A stretch of DNA of 5,770 nt from Euryarchaeota archaeon UBA128 (GTDB taxonomy: Archaea; Thermoplasmatota; Poseidoniia; Poseidoniales; Poseidoniaceae): positions 530-6,299 of the forward strand of contig DALZ01000129.1 in assembly GCA_002496955.1 (NCBI GenBank). Direction: 5' to 3'. The notes under the pieces are model-generated. The model worked only from the letters and a program-made list of their open reading frames with translations, did no database searches and had not been told where the DNA came from. The position numbers and the translations under genes were made by a program. Of this stretch, positions 1-5,562 are shown piece by piece (the first letter of the stretch is position 1; each line of letters begins with the position of its first letter).

Positions 1-849
1 CAATCGACCAATATTGCGATAAGAAATGATGGCAACATACAACTTAGTGGTGAGTTGTCAGTATTAGTAATCGATGATATGGGATATGAGGTTTCGGGTT
101 GGAATCCCGATATTTCCCCGTCTAGTGTTGCAGCCAACCCGGGCGATTCAGTTGTTGTGAAACTAATTCTTAATCCCGATAAGGATGTAGATAGGGGCCC
201 TTACACAGTTTTAGTCTCGCTTCGTTCAGGTGGTGATTTAATCACTACATTTGAACTGCAAACCTCTTCATCGCCTGCAGAGGGAAATAAGGGATTGTTC
301 AATCTAGTCCCATGGTATGTTTCTTTAACAATTGTTGCAGTCGTTATTGGTTTAATTATTATCGGCTCGCGGAAGATGAAAAAATCGGGCTCAGTTGGTG
401 AAACAATTTCCCAACAAATTATGACCCAGACCTATGGTAACCAAGGTGATGCAGGTAGCCGTCGCGAAAAAGCACTAGATATCGGTCTATCTCAAGATGA
501 TATGACTAGCGGTGAAGTGTCTCAAGAAGAGATTGCTGCAGCACTGGCAAAGTCTATGGCTGAACAGTTTACTCCTCCTGATATAAAGCCAATCCCAGCA
601 CCGGGACTGATGCCACTGGGAATGCCTCCAGCCGGCATGCCTCCATTAGGCAAGGTGCCTGCTGGCATGCCACCAAAAACCCCTTCCACTTTCCCAAATA
701 TCCCGACACCGCCAATAGCACCGTTGGACCGTGCTCCAGACTCTAGAAATATTCCCCCACCTTTGCCCCCAACAGGCCTGCCTGCAGGTTGGACCATGGA
801 ACAATGGAATGCTTACGGCCATATGTGGCTCGAGAAAAACCAGCAGTGA
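1..849 (+). CDS. Surface-anchored single-pass membrane protein, C-terminal part (5' end outside window)
   Basis: The reading frame is open from base 1 to the TGA at 847-849, so this is the last 282 residues of a longer protein; the Met/Leu codons near base 55 are internal. Visible residues 1-95 are beta-rich, with IRNDGN, a PGDSV turn and alternating hydrophobic residues, resembling the Ig-like/NEW3-type repeats of archaeal surface proteins. A membrane span covers about residues 104-122 and is followed by RKMKK, so by the positive-inside rule the N-terminal part is outside and the tail is cytosolic. The tail has a charged, probably helical stretch (about 140-185), a Pro/Gly/Met-rich linker (about 190-260, with three GMPP units) and a terminal Trp-rich segment (GWTMEQWNAYGHMWLE, 263-278). 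The function is not recognisable. A role as a cell-surface adhesin, receptor or scaffold with a cytosolic contact motif is inference. The gene ends 37 nt before adenylate kinase on the same strand. Confidence 0.75.
   Translation, partial: QSTNIAIRNDGNIQLSGELSVLVIDDMGYEVSGWNPDISPSSVAANPGDSVVVKLILNPDKDVDRGPYTVLVSLRSGGDLITTFELQTSSSPAEGNKGLFNLVPWYVSLTIVAVVIGLIIIGSRKMKKSGSVGETISQQIMTQTYGNQGDAGSRREKALDIGLSQDDMTSGEVSQEEIAAALAKSMAEQFTPPDIKPIPAPGLMPLGMPPAGMPPLGKVPAGMPPKTPSTFPNIPTPPIAPLDRAPDSRNIPPPLPPTGLPAGWTMEQWNAYGHMWLEKNQQ
604..675 (+). repeat. Pro/Gly/Met-rich coding repeat (three GMPP units)
   Basis: Within the cytosolic tail of the partial membrane protein, GMPP is encoded at 619-630, 634-645 and 664-675, with AGMPP in the last two copies. 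The copies use partly different codons (GGA/GGC, CCT/CCA), so the repeat is imperfect at DNA level. It probably forms a flexible linker between the membrane and the C-terminal Trp-rich motif. Confidence 0.6.
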
Positions 850-886
850 GTGTTAGTTTGAAATTAGATGAACTATTGGATACACT

Positions 887-1522
887 ATGGCTAACATAGT
901 ATTGTTCGGACCCCCTGGCGCAGGTAAAGGGACGCAAGCTGTCAGAATAACGGAATCTACTGGCCTACCGCAAGTATCAACAGGTGATATGTTACGTGCC
1001 GCGGTCAAGAACAACACCCCAACCGGTATAGCTGCAAGAAAATTCATGGACGCAGGCCAACTAGTCCCCGATCAGATTATAATTGACCTAATCGAACAGA
1101 GAATAAACGAGCCAGATGCGATTGATGGGTTGATGTTTGATGGTTTCCCTCGAACGATTCCTCAGGCTGTAGCACTGTCTAAAATTACTCAAGTTTCTCA
1201 TGTTATTGCAATCGAGGTTCCAGACGAGAAAATAGTCGAAAGAATATGTGGCAGATTTTCATGCACAAAATGCGCCGCAGTTTTTCACGATATATTCAAT
1301 CCAACAAAGGTAACAGGCGTATGTGATTTGTGTGGTAGTTCCGAAATGAAACGACGTGCTGATGATAATGAAACGACTGTTTTGCAAAGATTAGCTGCCT
1401 ACCATGAACAGACCTCGCCGTTGGCCGAGTGGTATGAACAGCAGGGAATATTGTCCCGCATTGATGGCGATCGGGAAATAAATCAAATTACACAAGATAT
1501 TTTAGCAGCGTTAATTGCTTAG
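887..1522 (+). CDS. adk: Adenylate kinase, bacterial-type with zinc-binding lid
   Basis: This 211-residue enzyme catalyses ATP + AMP = 2 ADP in the cytosol and balances the adenylate pool. The P-loop GPPGAGKGT is at residues 8-16, the AMP-binding STGDMLR at 31-37 and DGFPRT at 85-90. The lid begins after ERICGR (118-123) and carries four cysteines, C126/C129 and C146/C149, the classic zinc-lid arrangement of long-type adenylate kinases. RRADD (156-160) supplies the lid arginines. Length and motif order are complete for the long-type family. The ATG at 887 is the only good start: an in-frame TGA lies at 869-871 and the P-loop begins just after it. No strong Shine-Dalgarno is visible, so a leaderless or weakly led start is possible. 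Many archaea use an unrelated-looking trimeric AdkA instead; this one is of the bacterial/eukaryotic family. The RNase P gene follows after 8 nt, suggesting co-transcription. Confidence 0.97.
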   Translation: MANIVLFGPPGAGKGTQAVRITESTGLPQVSTGDMLRAAVKNNTPTGIAARKFMDAGQLVPDQIIIDLIEQRINEPDAIDGLMFDGFPRTIPQAVALSKITQVSHVIAIEVPDEKIVERICGRFSCTKCAAVFHDIFNPTKVTGVCDLCGSSEMKRRADDNETTVLQRLAAYHEQTSPLAEWYEQQGILSRIDGDREINQITQDILAALIA

Positions 1523-1527
1523 GTGAT
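1521..1527 (+). promoter_or_regulatory. Shine-Dalgarno site for the RNase P protein gene
   Basis: AGGTGAT overlaps the adenylate kinase stop codon (TAG at 1520-1522) and ends 3 nt before the ATG at 1531. It matches the archaeal anti-Shine-Dalgarno complement GGAGGTGAT, fixing the downstream start and implying translation from a shared mRNA. Confidence 0.7.
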
Positions 1528-1530
1528 TGA

Positions 1531-1872
1531 ATGAAATCATCAAAGTCGTTGAGAAAATCCCGCCTTAAACGTCAAGCAACATCCAAACAGATACAACAAC
1601 AGCTCTGTCATATAATCAATGACATCCCTCAAGCTCAATCTGAACTCAGACAAAACGCAGCACACAAACTATTTGCTCTAAATAAAAAGCATCGACTGAA
1701 AATGCCAAAAGATATTGGTTTGATGGTGTGTAAGAAATGTTATGTCATACTAAATTCAACTAACTCAATGACTAGAATCAGAGACGGGAAGTTAATCAAG
1801 ACATGTAAAATTTGTAACTACGTTAGGCGGATTGGGGGAAGTAAAAGTAACTGGAGGTCTCGAAGTGCCTGA
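1531..1872 (+). CDS. rnp4: Ribonuclease P protein component 4 (Rpp21/Rpr2 family)
   Basis: This 113-residue, very basic protein is predicted to be the Rpp21/Rpr2/Snm1-type subunit of archaeal RNase P, which removes 5' leaders from pre-tRNA together with the catalytic RNA. The N-terminal half is Lys/Arg/Gln-rich and helical (about 5-57). The C-terminal half is a zinc ribbon with C67-KK-C70 and C92-KI-C95, separated by the T-R-I-R segment (81-84) common in the family, followed by a basic tail. In the family the N-terminal helices pair with Rpp29 and the ribbon binds zinc; both roles are inferred here from the pattern. The ATG at 1531 is set by a strong Shine-Dalgarno site. The gene starts 8 nt after adenylate kinase and its last 8 nt overlap the preferred start of the CRM protein gene. 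RNase P component 4 next to a YhbY-type gene is, to my knowledge, a recurrent archaeal neighbourhood, which supports both calls. Lack of the usual ARRYV-like helix wording keeps confidence below certainty. Confidence 0.88.
   Translation: MKSSKSLRKSRLKRQATSKQIQQQLCHIINDIPQAQSELRQNAAHKLFALNKKHRLKMPKDIGLMVCKKCYVILNSTNSMTRIRDGKLIKTCKICNYVRRIGGSKSNWRSRSA
1853..1858 (+). promoter_or_regulatory. Shine-Dalgarno site deciding the CRM protein start
   Basis: GGAGGT lies inside the end of the RNase P protein gene, 6 nt before the in-frame GTG at 1865. This spacing and perfect match favour GTG 1865 over the upstream in-frame TTG at 1832, which has no comparable site. Confidence 0.7.
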
Positions 1873-2131
1873 GATTCCTCAAAAAATCAAAAAATCTGCT
1901 CTCTCAAGGGATCTTAAACCAACCATTAGGGTTGGGAAATCTGGACTAACGAATAATCTCATTTCAGAAATAAAGGACCAATTGTCGAATAAGGAATTAG
2001 TCAAGGTAAAAATAAATCGTGGTTTATTCGGTAAGAGGGATTTAGGTGATGTTTGGGCTCATCTTGCTAACACAACAGAATCAGTCTTAGTCATTGCACG
2101 AGGAAATGTTGGTGTTCTGTGGAAACAGTAG
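1865..2131 (+). CDS. CRM-domain (YhbY-type) RNA-binding protein
   Basis: With the GTG start this is an 88-residue protein consisting almost entirely of one CRM (YhbY) domain. The N-terminal basic helix (KIKKSALSRDLKP, about 7-19) leads to the diagnostic loop VGKSGLT (23-29), then a helix (LISEIKDQLSNKELVKVKI) and a final strand pair ending VLVIARGNVGVLW. In bacteria, YhbY associates with pre-50S ribosomal particles; plant CRM proteins act in group II intron splicing. A role in ribosome assembly or RNA chaperoning is inferred from the family. A start at TTG 1832 would add 11 residues (GEVKVTGGLEV region) and deepen the overlap with the RNase P gene to 41 nt; I prefer GTG 1865 because of the GGAGGT 6 nt upstream. 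The 8-nt overlap with the RNase P gene suggests translational coupling. Confidence 0.87.
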   Translation: MPEIPQKIKKSALSRDLKPTIRVGKSGLTNNLISEIKDQLSNKELVKVKINRGLFGKRDLGDVWAHLANTTESVLVIARGNVGVLWKQ

Positions 2132-2189
2132 TGGTTTCATGCAAATGCTCAAAGATACAGTTCATTTGGCCAACCACAAGGGATGACTG

Positions 2190-3920
2190 ATGTTCAACTT
2201 GGTAGACAAAAATAGCCGTTCAAAAAGAATTGCCTTCACACTTCTACTCGTAGTGGGCTGTCTATCAATTATCGGCCACACAACAGCCGCCGGGTCAGGT
2301 GGCACCGATGTTCATATAGAGTTGACCATCAAAGACGGTATGAAGAACACCGCCATTGGTGTTGGTTTAGCCATTCTAATTTGCGTTTACATATTGATTA
2401 TATTTGAAACAGTACATAGAACACTGGCCGCTGCATTGGGTGGTCTCACAGCAGTAATTGCGCTTAACTACTTCACCGTAGAGCCTGCATTAAGCCTCAA
2501 AGCTGTTACGACGATGATTGACTGGGAAACGATAGGACTCCTGCTTGGAATGATGGTGATGGTGGGTGTTATATCTCACACCGGGGTATTCGAATGGTTT
2601 GCCGTCGAAGCATACAAAAAAAGTGAGGGTTCCATATGGTCGCTTGTAGTTATATTGTGCATAGTGACCGCCGTTTTATCCGCATTTCTCGACAATGTCA
2701 CGACAATTCTGTTGCTCACTCCGGTGACCATTCAACTTGCCAAGGTGTTAGATTTACAACCTGTTCCGTTGTTAATCGCTGAGGTGCTGTTTTCGAATAT
2801 TGGTGGGGCCGCCACGATGATTGGCGATCCGCCAAACATCATGATTGGGTCAGGACTTTCACCAGATGCTATCGAGCGGGCCGAGGGGGGAAAATATGCA
2901 GAACTGGCCAGCGATGGGGTGAATTTTAATGATTTCATAATTGAAATGGCACCTGGAATATTGATGACAGTTGTTCCAGCATTTATGCTACTCAAGTGGA
3001 TGTATCGTGATGAATTTTCCGGTAAACGTGTTCGGGATGTAGCCGAACTCGAAGCAAAATATGGTATCAAGGATTACAAGATGCTGACCACCAGTGGATT
3101 CATATTAGGTCTGGTTATACTTGGATTCTTCTTACACCCAATAACTCACATGCCTGTATCTTGGATTGCTCTTGGGGGTGCTGTGTTGATGTTACTCGCT
3201 ACCAACAGACACGAACTGGACGAACCGTTGGAAGAGGTTGAGTGGACTACATTGCTGTTCTTCGCTGGCTTGTTTGTTTTAGTTCACTCCCTACAATACA
3301 TGGGTGTGATAAACTTCATCGGTGAATACGTGGAGCGTGCTATAGTTTGGTTCCCTCAAGGTGAGGATGGCATTGTCCGCTTAACTGCAGCAATGCTCAT
3401 TCTTCTATGGGTTTCTGCCGTTGCTTCAGCTTTCATTGATAACATACCATACACTGCTACCATGATTCCAATTGTTCTACAGATTTCCCAAGGAGCAAAT
3501 GTCGACTTAGGACCTCTAATTTGGGCACTGGCATTTGGCGCGTGTTTGGGCGGTAATGGGACCCTAATTGGGGCCTCAGCGAACGTCGTGATGGCAGGAA
3601 TGTCTGAAGAGGCAGGTTACCCCGTTTCATTCAATGAATTTTTCAAAGCAGGATTCCCTATGATGATTTTGACCACTGCCATAGTCTCCCTTTACATGGT
3701 GCTAGTCTATGCCGTAGGTGGCGGTGGTGCAATGTGGAAACTAGCATTGCTGGCGATTACAACAATCGGCATTGTATACCAGGTTTACCGAGGCCGGTCC
3801 AAAGGCAAAAATTTAGCAGATTCACTAGTTGACCATGATTTGGAAGAATTGAAAGAATTAGCCGAAGATAAACTGAGCAAAGCAAAATCAGTGGTTGCCG
3901 GAATAACCGAGTCCGAATGA
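2190..3920 (+). CDS. ArsB/NhaD-type ion permease (SLC13/IT superfamily)
   Basis: This 576-residue polytopic membrane protein has the two inverted halves of the ArsB/NhaD (CitMHS-like) fold. The first half carries AFLDNVTT (165-172) and IGDPPNIMIGS (211-221). The second carries AFIDNIPYTAT (414-424) and GGNGTLIGASAN (454-465). The paired DN and G-x-P/S-x-N motifs are the ion-site hairpins of this group, which includes NhaD Na+/H+ antiporters, ArsB and the human P protein (OCA2). About 11-13 hydrophobic segments are visible. The N-terminus has basic residues then a hydrophobic stretch ending TTAAGSG (about 13-37), which could be a cleavable signal peptide or a first helix. The cytosolic tail (about 533-576) is a charged helix. 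The ATG at 2190 is preceded by an in-frame TGA at 2184-2186, so it is the furthest in-frame ATG. Na+/H+ exchange is plausible for a marine cell, but the substrate cannot be read from sequence; no arsenic genes are nearby. Confidence 0.92.
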   Translation: MFNLVDKNSRSKRIAFTLLLVVGCLSIIGHTTAAGSGGTDVHIELTIKDGMKNTAIGVGLAILICVYILIIFETVHRTLAAALGGLTAVIALNYFTVEPALSLKAVTTMIDWETIGLLLGMMVMVGVISHTGVFEWFAVEAYKKSEGSIWSLVVILCIVTAVLSAFLDNVTTILLLTPVTIQLAKVLDLQPVPLLIAEVLFSNIGGAATMIGDPPNIMIGSGLSPDAIERAEGGKYAELASDGVNFNDFIIEMAPGILMTVVPAFMLLKWMYRDEFSGKRVRDVAELEAKYGIKDYKMLTTSGFILGLVILGFFLHPITHMPVSWIALGGAVLMLLATNRHELDEPLEEVEWTTLLFFAGLFVLVHSLQYMGVINFIGEYVERAIVWFPQGEDGIVRLTAAMLILLWVSAVASAFIDNIPYTATMIPIVLQISQGANVDLGPLIWALAFGACLGGNGTLIGASANVVMAGMSEEAGYPVSFNEFFKAGFPMMILTTAIVSLYMVLVYAVGGGGAMWKLALLAITTIGIVYQVYRGRSKGKNLADSLVDHDLEELKELAEDKLSKAKSVVAGITESE

Positions 3921-3987
3921 CTACTTATCCGGTATTTGAAGCATACAATTGAAAGCCAATGCTGTGTTGGTATATTTAGGTCGGGCT

Positions 3988-5304
3988 ATGTTTGAATGCA
4001 GCATCTGCGGATTGTTATCTCTCAATGCAATATCGTGTCCAGCCTGCGGGAGTCAGAATCTTATTGATTTATCATCCAGTGACTCAATTGCTGAAGATTT
4101 GCCCGCTGTGATACCCGGATTAGATGAGGCTGCTGAATCTTGGCATGAAATTGAGGGCTCAAATGATGTAGATGATGGTTCAAAGCACGTCATTGCACAA
4201 AATAATTCTCAGGAAAGTAGCTTGCCGTTTGGGTTTTCTGGAGAATCAAACATTCAAGAGTCAAGGCTCCCTTTTGGAATTGGAAGTCATTCGGATGGCA
4301 TACCATTCGATAATGAAGTGCCTCCACCGGGGATAACTCTGCAAGAAGAATTGAATTTAGCAAGTGAACAACCAAGAATGAACCAGTTGGAAGATTCTAA
4401 CGACAGTGAGATATCTGATGGTGCAAGCGATGTACATAGAGAACCATTGCTAGAGGTTGTTGTTGAACGGCCAAAACCAGTCCGAATTGAACCCATACAG
4501 GAGCCAAAGACTGCTGTAATACAACCGGAAAACGATGAATTATTACCGGCTGAATTCGAATCCCCCACAACGATATCAGATGAGATTCCAGAGGAGTGGC
4601 GCATATCTGTAACTGAAGCGAACATGGAAGAAATCTATTCGATGAAGCAGGAGGTTGTAGAGGTAGTTCACCAATATGAGGATGATGTGGTGGTCTTTGA
4701 TCACGCAGCCGAACAATCAGTCGTCATAGAGCCTAATTTTGACATTCAAGAATCTGAAATATTATCCTTAGAGCTGCATCCAGCAAGAGCGCTAGATGTT
4801 GATACTTCAAGAAATCCTGAGTGCCGCGAAGACTTGGATGCAGGATACTTTGCCATTGCAAAAAATAGTTGGGCTGAAGCCGCCATAAAATTCCAAAAAG
4901 TTGCTGCTAGGATGCACGGTGATCCAGCGGTATTCAACAACTACGGCTTGGCGCTGCTACAACGCGCGATTGAAATGGCTAAAGATCGAAACGAGTCCGT
5001 ACAGATTCTGGCTGCATCGCAATTTGAATCTGCTATTTTAGCGCTCAGGGAAGCGGCAAAATCAGCACCTGAAGAACCGGTAATCTTGCTCAACCTTGCT
5101 CATGCATTATTAGTCAGCGGCCGGTCTGAGAAAGCGCAAAAGGTTATTTCGGTGCACAACAAAAAATATCCTAATTCAGTTGAAGGCGTTAACCTTGAAG
5201 CTGCTGCACTAGTGAGTTTAGGACAAAGTGTCAATGCAAAAACAAAACTGTCAGGGTTTAGAGGAGATTCAGTCGTTGATGAAAACCTCGCTCGATTGTT
5301 GTAG
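3988..5304 (+). CDS. Zinc-ribbon protein with disordered acidic middle and C-terminal TPR-like repeats
   Basis: I do not recognise a named family. From the ATG at 3988 the protein has 438 residues. It opens with a compact zinc ribbon, C4-SI-C7 and C17-PA-C20, as in many archaeal MxxCxxCG proteins. Residues about 25-275 are acidic, low-complexity and probably disordered, rich in E/S/D/P, with a twice-repeated QES-x-LPFG peptide (LPFG at 79-82 and 94-97) and a related GIPFD (104-108). From about 284 the sequence is Ala-rich helical, with TPR-like features (DAGYFAIAKNSWAEAAIKF, AVFNNYGLAL, PVILLNLAHALLVSGRSEKA), i.e. three to four helix pairs that would bind another protein. No membrane segment is visible. 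A TTG start at 3949 would add 13 residues before the ribbon; I prefer the ATG because the Cys motif normally sits at the very N-terminus and AGGT (3978-3981 region) precedes it. A scaffold or adaptor role is inference. It follows the permease by 67 nt and ends just before the terminator-like region. Confidence 0.8.
   Translation: MFECSICGLLSLNAISCPACGSQNLIDLSSSDSIAEDLPAVIPGLDEAAESWHEIEGSNDVDDGSKHVIAQNNSQESSLPFGFSGESNIQESRLPFGIGSHSDGIPFDNEVPPPGITLQEELNLASEQPRMNQLEDSNDSEISDGASDVHREPLLEVVVERPKPVRIEPIQEPKTAVIQPENDELLPAEFESPTTISDEIPEEWRISVTEANMEEIYSMKQEVVEVVHQYEDDVVVFDHAAEQSVVIEPNFDIQESEILSLELHPARALDVDTSRNPECREDLDAGYFAIAKNSWAEAAIKFQKVAARMHGDPAVFNNYGLALLQRAIEMAKDRNESVQILAASQFESAILALREAAKSAPEEPVILLNLAHALLVSGRSEKAQKVISVHNKKYPNSVEGVNLEAAALVSLGQSVNAKTKLSGFRGDSVVDENLARLL
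4213..4278 (+). repeat. Tandem QES-x-LPFG peptide repeat
   Basis: Two copies of QES[S/R]LPFG, 15 residues apart, lie in the disordered middle of the zinc-ribbon/TPR protein, followed by a weaker GIPFD. Seven of eight residues are identical between copies, but only the Phe codon (TTT) is the same, so the repeat is conserved as peptide and not as DNA. Confidence 0.6.
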
Positions 5305-5305
5305 A

Positions 5306-5368
5306 TTTTTTGATGAGATTATATGCCGGTCTGACTGTGCCGTAAAAACGGTCCAGTCGGCACTTTTT
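5306..5368 (+). terminator. Terminator region between the zinc-ribbon/TPR gene and the rRNA unit
   Basis: A run of six T (5306-5311) begins one base after the stop codon, suiting archaeal T-run termination. Further on is a hairpin: GACTG (5333-5337) pairs with CAGTC (5354-5358), and inside it GCCGT (5339-5343) pairs with ACGGT (5348-5352, one G-U) around an AAAA loop, with one T-C mismatch between the two stems. TGCC (5324-5327) can extend the stem with GGCA (5359-5362) across a bulge. Five T (5364-5368) follow. This is bacterial-like in shape; in archaea the T-runs alone are usually enough, so the hairpin might instead stabilise the mRNA 3' end. Confidence 0.6.
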
Positions 5369-5391
5369 ACCGATAAAAATGACCTGCACAA

Positions 5392-5408
5392 ACCGATTTA
5401 TTCATATA
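5392..5408 (+). promoter_or_regulatory. Candidate archaeal promoter (BRE/TATA) for 23S rRNA
   Basis: ACCGAT followed by TTATTCATATA gives an AT-rich TATA-like box (about 5397-5408) with a C/G-bearing BRE-like flank. It lies in the only non-coding gap before the rRNA. By usual archaeal spacing, transcription would begin near 5428-5434, leaving a leader of about 130 nt before the mature 23S end. It deviates from a consensus TTTATATA, and an upstream ACCGATAAAAA (5369-5379) is an alternative or extra element. Confidence 0.45.
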
Positions 5409-5429
5409 CCCGAGGTAGGTCGGTTGCTT

Positions 5430-5562
5430 GCTTAGCACCTTGGCATGCCTATGTCGGGGGAAGGGCTGAGGAGGACCAACCCAGAGGAGTTGGTCTTTTG
5501 TGGAAGCCGAATTGGCATGAATTAGATACCGAAGGGTTACTCGCATGGTGTGGTAACATACA
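5430..5562 (+). other. Predicted 23S rRNA leader (pre-rRNA 5' spacer)
   Basis: Between the candidate promoter and the 23S 5' end there is no credible gene, tRNA or 16S sequence. The stretch is purine-rich around 5456-5476 and contains a strong hairpin (listed separately) and a weaker one (GTTAC 5536-5540 with GTAAC 5553-5557). In archaea the 23S leader normally pairs with the trailer to make a bulge-helix-bulge processing stem; the trailer lies outside the window, so this cannot be seen here. The extent is an estimate from the promoter call. Confidence 0.5.
5474..5499 (+). other. Terminator-like hairpin inside the 23S leader
   Basis: GACCAAC (5474-5480) pairs perfectly with GTTGGTC (5489-5495) around an 8-nt purine-rich loop, followed by TTTT (5496-5499). 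Further outward G-U/A-U pairs (AGGAG side with the T-run) could lengthen the stem. It could be an attenuator-like element, a processing signal or simply leader structure. Confidence 0.5.

Noticed and set aside
522..797. Antisense Gly/Pro-rich open frame of 91 codons
   Set aside because: It mirrors the Pro-rich tail of the membrane protein on the other strand; composition bias keeps it open.
2132..2189. Promoter or small gene in the gap before the permease
   Set aside because: The 58 bases show no clear TATA/BRE and no small frame with a ribosome site. A short ATG frame at 2183-2215 overlaps the permease start and ends after ten codons.
2732..3070. Antisense open frame of 112 codons within the permease
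   Set aside because: The + strand frame has clear, complete permease motifs through this stretch; the antisense product is Ser/Ile-rich with no recognisable motif and no ribosome site.
3971..3978. TATATTTA as a TATA box for the zinc-ribbon/TPR gene
   Set aside because: It lies only about 10-17 nt before the ATG at 3988, so transcription would begin inside the coding region past the zinc-ribbon start.
3949..3987. TTG 3949 as start of the zinc-ribbon/TPR gene
   Set aside because: It would put 13 unremarkable residues before the ribbon, with no good ribosome site; ATG 3988 gives the usual MFxCxxCG opening. The choice is not certain.
4287..4625. Antisense open frame of 112 codons within the zinc-ribbon/TPR gene
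   Set aside because: Low-complexity Ser/Gly product opposite the disordered acidic region; best explained as a composition shadow.
5442..5449. GGCATGCC palindrome in the leader as an operator
   Set aside because: An 8-bp palindrome is expected by chance at this scale, and there is no second full copy nearby; only the partial TTGGCATG recurs at 5512-5519.
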